Shown one piece after another: positions 1-13,600 of a stretch of DNA of 64,000 nucleotides. The stretch comes from Apus apus. Taxonomy: Eukaryota > Chordata > Aves > Apodiformes > Apodidae. The notes under the pieces are model-generated. The model ran no database searches and was not told the DNA's origin. It was given only the letters and a program-made list of their open reading frames with translations. Location: NCBI RefSeq assembly GCF_020740795.1, contig NC_067283.1:111835706-111899705 (forward strand), read 5' to 3'. The position numbers and the translations under genes are program-made. How positions within the stretch are numbered: the first letter of the stretch is position 1; every line of letters starts with the position of its first letter.

Positions 1-3000
1 AAAAGCCTGCACCCATGCTATATGCATTTTATGGATTTTACTTTGGGCTAGCACTGGCCTAATCCACAGGCATGAATGAGCAGCACAGAAGCACATCATG
101 TGCAGTGCTGGAACACATCTAGACTAATTCTGCCTGGAAGGTATCAATTTTGTGCAGTACAAGACCACTTCGCAACAAAAAAAGAGGGACGTACATGTTG
201 ACAGTATCTTAAAAAAATCTTTGTGAGTGTGTTTTACATCAGGCACTTTATAACATCTAGAATTCAGTCAAAACTAAGTTTACACTCACATGCTAATGAG
301 TTTAAGAAGTACAGATGCACTATTCGCAATATGCTAGCACGTCTAAGTGACAAACCTCTACTGGACTGCTTCTCATCTTCCAGCAGTGTGAAATCTTTGC
401 CAATCAGAAGTGTGGCAAATGCTTCAGGGCCACATTGCTTCTTCTATCTCACCATAATACACTGTGCTTTTCCTTTGGAATCTTTTGAATTAAATTTACC
501 ATATTAGAAAAATGCAGGAAACAGCAAGAAGAAATAATATTGATCATCAACAGCCCTAACTGTGAATGGACATTTAAAGCACTTAAAGTTTTTGTCCTTT
601 CACTAAGTTTGGGTAGAGGGGTCAAAAACAATAGACAGAAGAGCTGTATTTCAGATGCAATCATAAAGGTGACCTTCAGTTAAAATAACCTGATTCCTGA
701 AAGCAAGCTTCAGAAGCGAAAAATAACTCCTAGCAGTATTGCTGTCTAAAAAAAAGCAGAAGCCATTAGTTACAAATACCCAGCTGATTTTTATTAGTGA
801 GGCTTTTATTATTTGGACCCTAACAGCTACTGCTAACACATCTGTTCAGATCTATTCACCTCACTAACAATGTACGTGATTCACATTCTGCTGCTAGTGA
901 CTGTAAGATGTCACTTTTTGGCACTTTGTTTTTCTGATTCAAGGAAATAAATAATATTTAGCATTTTTCCCTACCTTTAGAAAAAAAAGCATTAAAAAAA
1001 AATACATTAAAAGGATAGGAAGACAGAGGTTTTCCGTATTATTCAGACAGCTTTCTATATAAAACAAGCAAATGCTTTAACAGTCAATATTCTTTGTGTT
1101 CCTTCAGCATACTATGTGTTATGATTCCAAAATTCTAGAACACTCTGATGCAAGTAGTCATCACCTGAGAAGCCTACCGTGTCCAGTAACCTATGCTCAA
1201 AAGCAGTGCTATGTAGCTAGATAAAAAAAAATGTAAACAAAACTATTCAATAAGAGAAAAACAGTAAGCTTCAAAGTCAGTTATCCTTGTCTCATTTAGC
1301 ATGAAAAGAACATAGCATTCATAATTCTATTTTGAACAGACATGGAAAAAAAGCAGCACATGCATTTGAACATCCAAGTAAAATTTGTATGAAATTCTAC
1401 TGTTATTTTCTTTCTTTTTGTGTGGGTATATACAGAAATTTTAGCAAGATGATTATTTTTAAGCCTCTCTTTAAAACCCCACTATCTTGGTTTTATAGAA
1501 ACCAGAGGTTCTATCTTCATTTTATCATACTAAGGCAAGTTATGCTACTGTAATAAAGGAATAATCGCATCCCGCTGTCTATTCCCAGTGGTATCATGTG
1601 TTCCACAACGAACAAAGCAGAAGCAACCACACATCCTTGCATCTCCATCAGCAGTCTAGCATGTTAGCTTAGGTATATGAAAAAGGTTTTTATATCAGTG
1701 CAGCCAGCTACTAACCTACCAGCAACTTTACTGGAGCTTTCTTGCCCTGAACAGTTCTAGAAGCTTCCAAGTCTAAACTAAAACCTTAAAAGCTGACAAA
1801 GAATTTGAGATATATGATAGTCTACAAAGCAGCAGAAGCCGACCAGAACACAGAATTTAACCAAAATATAAAGCAAGTTATCTTGATTTGCTCAACATAG
1901 TTATTTGAGGAATTCAGCTAACATTTGGGTCATTTGAGGGCTTTAAAACAAAAAGGGTGCAGGAAGAAGTCTTGTACATGTTTTCATGTCTATTGTGAGA
2001 CTCTTCTTGGTTGGGGATTGACTGTACTACTGCATACACAGAAATTAATTCACTGGTTCCAACAGTATAAAACTGAAACAGTTCAAGTCAAGGAGAAAGC
2101 CCCTGAAGAAAAGCAACAAATAATGCAGGGATTGGACTCTTGCATCCTAGGTGACACTCTGTTTAGAATGTGCAAGTTGTTTTTTTTCAGCTCTGCGCAG
2201 CCCTTCATCACTTCAGATCTGGTAACCAACATGCATTGGTAAAAAGCACGCACCTCCATCTCCCTCTGCTGTCTACACTACAGAAAACAACCAACTTCTA
2301 CATTTTCAGCACAAGACATTCAGGAACAGTCTAGAGTTTCCAAATCTGTTTATGACTTAGAGAATAAATACAGATTTATAAGACAAGCTATATGAATATT
2401 ACATTAGAAGTCTTGAAACTACACACTGAAAATGTTAAATTAGAAGTAATGTTTAGGTTTGGGATTTTCTCCCCTTCAGCTTTCCACTGCTTGTGTAGCT
2501 TTAACACAAGAGCAAGGTAATTCAAAGGAAATCCTTAGTAGATCAAGCATATTATTTTCTCTACCTAGCCTCATTTAATCCTATTTTGAGGGTTCTTTTA
2601 ATTCTTGAATGTGGAGTGAAAAGAGTCTCAAATCACCTCATCTCTCATCTCAGAGTTCATCTACTCTCCTCACAGCATATAGTGCCAACTCAAAAAAAAA
2701 AAAAATAGTAGTACATAAGTATATGAAATTTCTCAAACCTTAGCAGTCCTGAAGTTACAGGCTCCTAAAATCCAAGTTAAATCTGGGCTTGGCTCACCAT
2801 GAGGACACAGAATTTACACAGTTATTAAGAACAACCACCATTACTCCTATACCAGATTTCAACTGCATCACAACACGGATGCATTGTTTTTTCCAACCAA
2901 GATACCAAATGCTTCAAAGGGAAGTATGTGCCTTATGCTGAAGCAATAAAATAATGAATGCGTCCTCTCTGGATGCAGTTTTAATAATAATTGACGAGTA

Positions 3001-4524
3001 ACAAATTATAGACAGAGAATGTTAATACAGTAGCATTTATTCCTCAAAATAAGTTTTGGGGACATCTGGATCCTCCTTATCGCTGGGAGTAGGATTTATT
3101 TATTTTAGTTTGAAACTGCATTTAATGCAGACAACTGAAGTTCCAGATTTCGAACTCTAGGTTTTTTACACATCTATCAGAAATAGATGTGAAATGTCTT
3201 ATCTCTAGCATGTTCAATCATTTGTTTATTTTATGGTGCAGATGCAATTCGTTCCTACTTCAGAAATAGAAATCCACGGTGTTTTCTCTCCTAACACGAG
3301 CAGTGGGCTCTACTGTTCTACATACACATTAAGACACGAAAGACAAGGCCAGAGTGGGCAGCTTTCATGAGGCTTACACAGCCTGGTATTGCACTGTATA
3401 GCTTGAGCCCAAGTGTGCAAAGGCTTTTTTTGATACTAAGTGAAAAAAATAGCTTCAGACGTAACAACTTAAATTTACCTATTTTTCAGTACCAATGAAC
3501 ACCAGCCAGTTTAGCTCAAACTATATGCCTCTTCTGATCTATTCCTGTCTACTTCATAGTGCAAAGAACTAAATGGAAAAATCTTAATGATACAAAAATA
3601 GTTACAGGCTTCTAAACAAGCCAAGTGCACAGCTTCAGAGTAATTCAGTACTTACATTATAGCATGATATGTAGAGAAACATACATTTGTCTCATACTGC
3701 TTTCTTGAAAATAAATTTATGTATAGTACTACAACTTACAGTAAGAGCTCATTAAAAGCTAGTATGACGAGAACAGCACCAAAGAAGGAACAGCAATGTA
3801 GTGCTCAGAAGAAGACTAAACAAGTACAAGGTTTGTTTCTTCTTTTTAATTTTGCACATTAGTCTTCTTCACAGACATAAATAGATGTTTTTACAGAAAC
3901 TTATCTATAGTTTCCATAGTTGTTACTGACTCTTGTACCAGCAGACATCCACCGGCTTCTTACAGATGCTCTTTTTTTAAACTATCAAGCTATAAAACTT
4001 CAAAGTAATATGCTATTAATTGATCAATTCCAATGGAACTTTCCATGTCTTTTTAACTGCTCCAGTGTTTCAGCTGTTCTAAAATTTTACACTAAATGTC
4101 TTCACTTATAAGTTGTGCACAGCAGTAGAATTTGTAGGCAACACTTAAAAAATAATTCCACCATTTTACTATTAACTTTGTTATGAAATAATCATTAACT
4201 TCTACATAATACCATTAAGCTCCTAGCTCTACCCTGAAATAGCACAGAACAGCTTACCCCAAAAACTGCATGGCAGTATCACTACTTGTATATTGCTTTT
4301 CTCATCTTTCAGCTGAGTTGAGCTATTTCAATATAGATGACTTGTAAAAACTGAAGTAATTAAGTTACAATTATTTAGCAATACCTGCTAATTCAACAAT
4401 ACTGGTACCTGATATTAAGATTTTGCAAAGGCACCCAAAATTATTCCACTTATTTACAAGAAAACACATCAAGTCTATTTTCGAAAAGAAGAAATTGTAA
4501 AGAAAAAACTTCACTCTAGATTAC
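1..4524. other. Part of TRAPPC8 intron 26
   Basis: AT-rich unique-looking sequence without a TRAPPC8 exon or a recognisable CR1 or LTR copy. I searched the minus strand for the expected next exon of TRAPPC8 and did not see it, so the intron must exceed 4.5 kb. Only short A-runs (for example 2693-2705) stand out. The small ORFs here have no recognisable similarity. Confidence 0.75.
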
Positions 4525-4626
4525 CTGCTTTTGAGGAAACGAAAAAGCCTCCTTCCCAACTGTATGAAGAGCAACATGATGCTGGCCCTCCAAAATAAGC
4601 TGCTTGTTGTCTTCCACAACATATGC
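4525..4626 (-). CDS. TRAPPC8: TRAPPC8 exon 26 (last exon inside the window)
   Basis: Codes residues 1241-1274: [20 protein letters not shown], then [11 protein letters not shown]. Acceptor CTGTAG|GCATA, donor AAGCAG|GTAATC. The frame is open at the donor, so more exons must follow to the left of base 1. Confidence 0.96.
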
Positions 4627-7600
4627 CTACAGAATATAATACAAAGGCATTAGCAGAACAGAAACTATCATAAACTATCATACAGAACTACTGGCTTGCC
4701 CTGTACCTTACAAGGAAGATATTGTGCTGTTCAAAACAAAAGCTAGCATAACATTTATGTTTTACGTGTATACTTTTAATTTTGCAATCACAGACAACTG
4801 CTGAAATTTAGACTGCAAATTTCCATTACTTAATATTTGCATTCTGGCAGACATCCTCTTCTTCAAAGCAGAATGGGTCACTCATACAGTTCAATGATAA
4901 AAGCAAGTATTAGGATGGTTTAAGACTTCAGAATTATCTCTTTTAAGAAGAGAACTTAGAAGAACTGAGAGCATCCAGACTAATATACACCCACTTCAAG
5001 ATATTTATTACACTAATAGCTATTAAGATTGTCTTTGCTTCTTGACACCATTTTAGTTCATTTGCCTGTTTTCAGAAAAAGCTGAGATTGCCATATTAAA
5101 TTATTTTCTAATAGTCATATTTCATGGCCAAATTACCACAACAGCCACAACCATACATACCTTCCACAGTACAACAATATTCAAATCGACTTCATTGCAT
5201 CTTTGTATCAATCTGATTGTCTCATCAAATGCCTGCTTCACAGTCCTTTGAGATGCATGAGGAGTATGAGACTGCACATGCATTCTTTTAAATTCGGAGG
5301 ACAAGCTTTGGAAAAAAAAGTCTGCACAAGGACTGGCTGAACTTATTATCTACAGGATAAAAAACAGCAAGAAAGAGTGTTATCAGAACAAGACACAAGC
5401 TGACACAAGTTACTCTTAACAGAGCTCATCACAGAAGTATTTCAGTTCTGTCATCTCGCTTTGCTTTCATAGAATCATTAAGGATGGAAAACACCTTCAG
5501 GATCATCAAGTCCAACCATCAGCCCTACAGCCCCATGACCACTAAACCATCTCCCAAAGCACCACGTTCACCCATTTTTTAATACCTCCAGGGATGGTGC
5601 CTCCACCACCTCTCTAGGTAGCCTGTTCCAATGCCTCACCACTCTTCCTGTGAAGAAATTTTTCCTAATATCCAATCTGAACCTCCCCTTGCACAACTTG
5701 ACACCGCTTCCTTGTCCTATCACTAGTCACTAGGGAGAAGAGGCCAACACCCAGCTCACCACAACCTCCTCCTAGCTAGTTGTAGAGAGCAATGAGGTCT
5801 CCCCCTCAGCCTCCTCTTCTCCAGGACAAACCACCCCAGCTCCCTCAGCCTCTCCTCATAAGACTTGTTGTCCAGATCCCTAATCAGCCCAGTCACCCTC
5901 CTCTGCACCCTCTCCAGTACCTTGATATCCTTCCTACACTGTGGTGCCCAGAACTTCACATGGGATTTGAAGCGCAGCCTCACCAAGGCCCAGTACAGGG
6001 GTAAGACTATCTCCCTGGCCCTGCTGGTCACACTATTCCTGATGTAAGCCAGGATGCTGTTGGCCTCTTTGACCACACTGCCAGCTCATGTTCAGCTGGC
6101 TGTCAACACCCCATGCCTTTGGCAACCCACAGGATGCCACACATCTCCGTGTCCATGCTTGTTCTGTCAGAGATCAACGCTACCTACTGAGCTGTCTAAG
6201 GTAACATAGGGAAACAGCTATAGATTACTCATACCCATGGAGACAATCTACTTTTAGAGTCACTATCTAGAAGGGAGGGCAGCTCCCTCATCGTTCCCAT
6301 TAGAAAACATTTTATTACAAGAAAGCTGAGGTTCATGCAGTTCATTCGACTTTAAAAAATGCCAAGAGGGCCTGTAAAATGAAATGGCAGTGAGTAGGTT
6401 TTCTTTGGCTTGTTTCAGCTGGATACATACATGGAAAATGTACACTCAGCATAAAATAAACAATCTGACATCCAGCTAACTGTGCCAATGTAAACTTCTG
6501 ATCTGACACAAGTGGCCTACTTTCCCCAGGTTTTGGAAAAACACTTGCTAAAAGGATTGTTTTTCATAAAATACCTGTATTCTTAAAAAGATGCCAAAAG
6601 CATGGTAGCCTAGAATACTAAATTTCAAGAAAAATCAAATGAAGACTCCTTGAACTGACTACAAACTGCACTAGGAGTTTTAAAATTTGGTACCCACATC
6701 CATTATAGGATTCCACATTATTTTAATAATAAAACACAATTAGAATTTTTCTTAATTATATTCTTATGAAGATAAAAGTACAATAGAACAAAAATCTGAC
6801 ATTTACAAATCTCTACTAGACAACTAGAGGACTGGAAAATATTGAAAAAGAACCACTCTGAAGAGCTGGAGAGGAAGGAAAAATATTAGCAAAAAAGCTT
6901 GCATCGCTACATGGTGCCATAGCAGTTCAGCTGTGGAGCTGGGAATTTAAATTCCTGACTATCCATCAGCTTATGCTACCTCTCCTTTTTGAAAGCTGGC
7001 CTAGAAGGTCAATAGTTCTTGGCATGCAAAACTCAACTTCATAACTATTGAAAGCACTATTATCATTTTTAAATTTTAAAAAAGGCTCTCACTGGGATAC
7101 TTGCACATGACAGGGCTACCTTACACAAGACAAAATACGCAGTTGCATCAGTTCACCTACCTGCTCATTTCCAAAGACAATATCTGCAAATGTGTAATTT
7201 TCTAAGGGATAAAAAGAGAAAGTATTGTTTCAGCACCAGGATTAGTCACAACTTCAGCACACAGCATCCAAACAGTATTTTCTTCAAAAAGTTACCCCCT
7301 TCAGGACCGAACATACCTTCTGAGTTTTTGCATCTTACTGCTTTAAAACATAACTTTGCTCTCTCTCTGCTTGCAAGTTTAGTATCTGAAAGAAAAAGGT
7401 TGCAAGATTTTTTTTTCCCTTCAACACAATCAGTCTCTCCTCATTATCCAAAAATCAGCCTTTAGACTTCATAAATAAAAAAACCACACTGATGATACTC
7501 AAGAAGCATAACTAATCAAGCAGAGTAACTGCATGATAGTAAATGATGAATTTCTGTGACTGCAGGGTAGTAAAGAAAATGCATTTTGTCTTGACCCCTT

Positions 7601-10600
7601 CCATCTACTTCTAGGATAGTAAGTGAGCCATAACACATTAAGAACATAAAGAAGGAAGAACAGTAGACAAGAGATTAATTTTATCTCACTGGTTCACCCT
7701 CAGTATTAATACAAGAGAAATACATTTCTAGACTAATTTTTAAGTACATACAACATCAGTTTACAAGTAAAGGTAGTATTTGTTAGATACAATAACAGCA
7801 CTTTTTGTCTGGGGTAGTTGGACTTTTAAAAAATGAGCAGCTTCTATTAGCTAAGGCATGATACAGCACTAGCAATTCTGGTATGTTTCTCATACTGAAC
7901 AGAGCACTTGTCAAACACTCCGTTGATTAGTTTAACTTAACACTGGTATAAATAAGTAAATATAAAGAAACACAAAAATACTTCTTGTGAGTAAAGTTAT
8001 CAGCCAAACCAGACATGGATTTCTCTACATCACAGAAATAATTTACCTGTAAATTAAACCTATTTTTAAAATACATGAAACCAGAAAGTTATCTGTCCAT
8101 ATACTTTCTGTGAAACATTAACAAAAGAAGGCCTGTACTATGTTTGAAAGGGGCACAGTTTTTAGAATTTACTTATCCTGAAAACCAAATTCAACTCTTG
8201 TAAGATCATTTTAACTGTTCTTGTCAGGCCTGAGGCTAGACTCACCATCCTTTTGGTGATAAAGATACATACCTTTGTCTTCAGAGATGTTAACAGATTT
8301 TTGAAGCTTCCAGTGCTTGCTATTACTTGAAACTTGTACTATATGAAACTCTTTAACGCCAGACTCACTCTGAGGAAGAAACAAAAATTATGCCAAATAA
8401 GACCAATCACAATTGTGATGTTGTAGATCGCATAGGAAGTGTTGGTTGTAAGGTGTCATTGTTAGAATCTTAATTTAATTAATTATTCACACTATCCATA
8501 ATACAGAACTAAGGAGAGAAAGAGAGATTTAAGACCCACTATAACATAAGAGTCCAAGCTCACAGCAACTTCCAATTCCAGTAAAGAAAGTCACACAAAG
8601 AGGAAACAAAGATCCCCCAGAAAAATAGCTGCATGCTAACATTTTAGTTTGAAATGACTATAAATAAGCCAAGGCTTTTAACTCCAGTACAGAACTCTGT
8701 CTGCACGGCCACTTAGTTTCTAAGGCTACTTTAGGAACATTTCTAGGTCATATCTCTTTTTTTTTTTTTTTAAATTTTTTTTTTACATATATCCAATGAA
8801 AAGTAGCTTTGGGGTTGGTTTCCTTTCTTGGAAAGAGTGAGGTGGTAGTGAAAAATTAAGTCTCACACAATGTTAACTTGGTAAGTACTTTCTAAAACAT
8901 CCCTTCCTTCTCAAACAAGGAGTGGACGATATTCATTTTAGTAGCTGAAGAACAGAGTGTACACACTTTTAAAACAAAATGACAACTCAGCTCAGTGATT
9001 CCACTACCAGCAAAGTGTCCAGAAATTCTATAAACAGAGCACTCAATTACCTTGCTTTGTGGTTGAAAAAGTGGGAGCAGCTTTACCAAAAAAATGAGTA
9101 AATTTAAATTAGCATGGTATGAAAAACTGAAATATTTTCATCTGCTTTGCTAAGTCAATAGATCACAACATATCTGCAATTGGATTATATTTGCAAAAAT
9201 GTCTTCTAGAATTTGGTAATAAAATGTCAGCACTGAAGCTTCCTTCAAGTTGGAGCTTAAATTTTGACTTCACACTACCGCTAATTCTACTGAAAAGTTG
9301 CTGGGAGGCACAGACTGTCTCATTCAGAATGACACTGAAAGCTGTGATCATCAACAACATTAATGAATTTTGAATAAATCTTTCTAAAAGAAAAAAGACT
9401 CCAAACTACAGATCTGGAATTTCCTTAGGATTGACAGTTACAGCAGACTTCCAGAGAGTTGAGATATAACTTAATGTTAGTATTCTCTTTCCAACAGTAA
9501 CTGGAATGATTAAATATTAAATGTTTACAGCAAAGCAGGTGAAAAAAAAACCCCAACTTTAAGTCTTGCTCCTACTGCTGACACACATTAGCTGAGCTTT
9601 TCATAATAAGAGAACTTACAGTGTTGATATTTTCTACATCCACAAACACCAACATATTGTCCCCTCTGCCTTCTTCATCTTCAAGTGCATTACTTCTGCA
9701 GACAGTAGCTCGAATATGCAGAGATCGGCTAGTACAAATAACTGCAGTGTGCCTTAATACTCTATGGCTGGGAAGGAAGAGGGGGGGGGGAGGGGAAAGC
9801 ATTTACTAAAGAGCATTTAGACAGAATACCAATGCATTCAACAAATTCCCCTGAACTAAGGATCTTGAAAGTTTACTCCCAGAACCATCATTACTCTGCA
9901 TTTTTCCCAACACCCTCAACATGAAGGCCAGCAAGCCCTTTATAAAACTTATTTTCCTGTTTTTCTAATTATGAGTAAACTTGCATTCTCGGACACTTGC
10001 ATGAGCTTTTCCCACAAAGAAGTTTTGTATTCCCGTACCTTTCACTTGGAAACATTGGAGGCACATAAAAATTTAATAAGCATTACCTATTAAATATGCT
10101 GGGGGAGAAGAAATCTGTGGTTTCCTAAACTCTGCCTCACAATGTCATGATCTATGGAATAAGCTTCATAGTTTTGCAGTGAATCTTCAGACAGATATGC
10201 AGATGTCTGCATAGCTTTCAAGTGGCACAAATTAAATAATTTTTAAAAATATAAAAGCCATGCTCAGTCTACAAAGAGACCATTAGAATACATCAGATCA
10301 CTTAAGCTGCCTTGGAAACTTCAATACAGTAGGGAAAAAATACACTCCCCAAACAACAATCTTCCATCTCTGAAACACCTCACTTTCTGAATACTATGAA
10401 CTTTAAGGAGAAATAAGTTCTGTTCTTAAAAAAAATAAAATGGAAGTAACGTAACTACAATGTAGGGGGGAAAATTACCTATTCCTACAGACCAGCTTAA
10501 AGCCAAATAAAAATGTAACTCTGGCATTTCAGAAGCTATTAAAAAATCTAAGCTAAGGGTGCATTTTCACAACTTAATTTGGTTTCAGGAATACGCTGCT

Positions 10601-13600
10601 GATCCACTCTCTTGACCATCTTCAACTTACTCTACTCCGGTATACATTATGGAGCAGTCCAACAGTACATTGTTTCTTTCTCTGAACTAGCCTGGAAAAA
10701 AAAGCTCCAGCCACAAGACAACATTCAGTCCCTGCGACAAGCTCATCTGAAGTAGCCCTATTCCCCACCATCATCCTGAATATGTACAGAGATCAGGTGT
10801 GCTGGTTATGGCTGCAATAGAGTTCATTTTCTTTACAGTAGCTGGTCTGCAGCTGCGATTTCACTTTGTGCTGGAAACAGTGTTGATAATTCAGAGATGT
10901 CTTCATTACTGCTGAGCAGCACTCACATGGCATCAGGACCTTCCCGCTTCTCAACCCACCAGCAAGCAGGCTGGGGGTGCACAACAGTTTGGGAGGGGAC
11001 ACAGCTGGAACAGCTGACCCCAACTGACCAAAGGGATATTCCATGCCATATGACGTCATGCTCAGCAATGTAACTAGGGGAGAAGAAGGAAGGAGTGATG
11101 TTCACAGCAACACCGTTTGTCCTCCCCAATTCACCATTATGCATAATGAAGCCCTGCCATACTGGAAATGTCTACTGATGGGATGGGAAATAGTAAATGA
11201 ATCCTTTGTTTTGCTTTTGCTTATCATAGAATTATTAAGGATGAAAAAGACAGTCCAGCCATCAGCCCAACACCATCACACCAAGTAAACCGTGTTCTGA
11301 AGTACCATGTCTACATGTTTTTTGAACACCTCTAGGGATGGTCACTCTACCACTTCCTGGAGCACCCTGTTCCAATGCTTAACCTTCCTTTCAGTAAGGA
11401 ATATTTCCTAATATTCAATCTAAACCTTCCCCAGCACAACCTGAGGCCATTTCCTCTTGTTCTATCTGCTGGTTACCAGGGAGAAGAGACCAACACTCGC
11501 CTCACTACAGCCTCCTTTTAAGTAGTTGTAGAGAGCAATGAGGTCTCCCCGCAGCCTCTTCTTTAGACTAAACAACCCCAGTTCCCTCCAACACTCCTCA
11601 TAAGACTTGTGCTCAAGACCCTTCACCAGCTTCACTGCCCTTCTCTGGATTCACTCCAGGACCTCCATGTCCTTCTTGTAGTGAGGGGTCAAAAACTGTA
11701 TTCAAAACAGTATTCAAGGTGTGGCCTCACTAGTGCCAAGTATAAGGGGCTTGCATGCATGGCTTTTGCTTTACCTATTGAACTGTCTTTATCTCAAGCC
11801 ATGAGATTTCTCACTTTCACCCCTCCAATTCTCTCCCCCATTCCACTGGAGGGGAGTGAGTAAGCAGCTGTGTGGAGCTTAGTTGCCATGAGGTTAAAAT
11901 ATAAGTTAGATCATATGGTAGAAAAAATAAGTATTGTTCAGAATAGTAGGTAAGAGACCACTTGTACATCATCACAGCAATTAAGAGAAATTCCGTAAAA
12001 TTTATGCATTTGCTTACATTTGTAATGTGCCTAATAAATATGACAGAATTATATAAAAACTTACCACATTTTTGAGTGTTTTTTAATACTTTCATAGTAA
12101 AACAAAAAGTTAATTTCGTGAACACCTTCTTCGTCTGGTCCCCGTAACCACATCGGCAGCTGCACTGAAGCCCCAGGAAGAAGAACAGCATCAGGAAGTG
12201 GGACGTTTATTACTTCAGGCTGACCTCCTGTCCCAACCCCAAAGTCTACAGAAGAAGCTGAAGATAATAGTGCTGTATGCACAGAGGTAGGATCTGTCAC
12301 AACAGTCTTGTAAGCACTACAATTTTCAGAAGCTGAAGGGCTTAGTGGCGTTAGAACAGCAGTATTTCCACCAAAAGTAAAAAATTCTGGATGCTTGGAC
12401 ACAACCTTCAGTGCAGTAAGGGGACACTTGCTTACATTTACAAATTCTACATATGCTTTTCTGATTTCTCCACAGAGAAGCCCTGTAGGAAAATTTATGA
12501 AAAACACCTGTATGGGAGAGAAGAGGAAAAAAAAAATCTGAACATGAATCCAAGTTACAAATGCACATGAAAACAACCACCTATATATATTTAAACTACA
12601 TTGTTCTCTACAGCTTCCTGAGGACAAGGAGTAGAGAGAAAGGTGCTGATCTCTTCTCCCTTCTCCCACTCCCACCTCATGGTTCAAATTAATGGTTCAA
12701 AGCTGCACCAGGGGAGGTTCAGACTAGACATTAGGAAGCATTGGAACAGGCTTCCTAGAGAGGTGGTCAATGTCCCACACCTGTCAGCATTTAAAAGGCA
12801 TTTGGACAATGCTCTTAATATGTTTTAACTTTTGGTCAGCCCTGAGGTGGTCAGGTATTTGGTGTGGACAATCACCATAGGTTCCTTTCAGCTGAAATAT
12901 TCTGTTCTAGAGAGTGTTGTCATTAACTAGCTAGTCAGACCATTTTAAAGACACTAGTAAGGAAAATTTCTGTTTTAATGAGCCAACTTGAAGAACTATC
13001 CCAGATCAATGGCAAGCAAACAGAAACAGCTTCTTTGCCTATTCCTGCTCACCTCGAAACTTGGCTAAAAAAGCTGTTGCCAACTAAAACTGCGAAGGGA
13101 ATATAACAATTTCAGGTGAATATTCATTTGGATGCTTCAAATTTCACCTGAAAAAAATGCCCACACAAGTTTGGCACTGACAGTTCAGATGTTAACTGAA
13201 AAGATTTAGGCAATAAAGTCTAAAAATTCATTGTTACTTTACATTTGTAAGCTCTGGCTTCAGATATTTGCTCAAAACTGCCAAGAGAAAGTAGCCACAT
13301 ACCTCCAACAAAGGCATTTCCTCTGTAATAATGGGATCTAAACGTCGATCAGGCCCATATTTAATAGATGTTTTTTCCTCTTTTGTGTTATTAAGTCGAG
13401 GCCCTTGGATTTCTAAGTCTTGCCGTCCTCGTACAGATAAACCATTGGAGACAAACTTTCCTGAAACGATTTTTAAAAAAAATTAATTCCTAACTTTTTT
13501 TCTGAGAAGTGGTCCAAACCTCCCTACCCAACATTAAAAATATTTTTTATTTTTCTGCTATGGGGCACATGGAGTGTTCATTGATGAAGCCGCATCTTCA

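Noticed and set aside
5792..6047. Plus-strand frames over the CR1 copy
   Set aside because: Shadows of the reverse-transcriptase frame on the minus strand.
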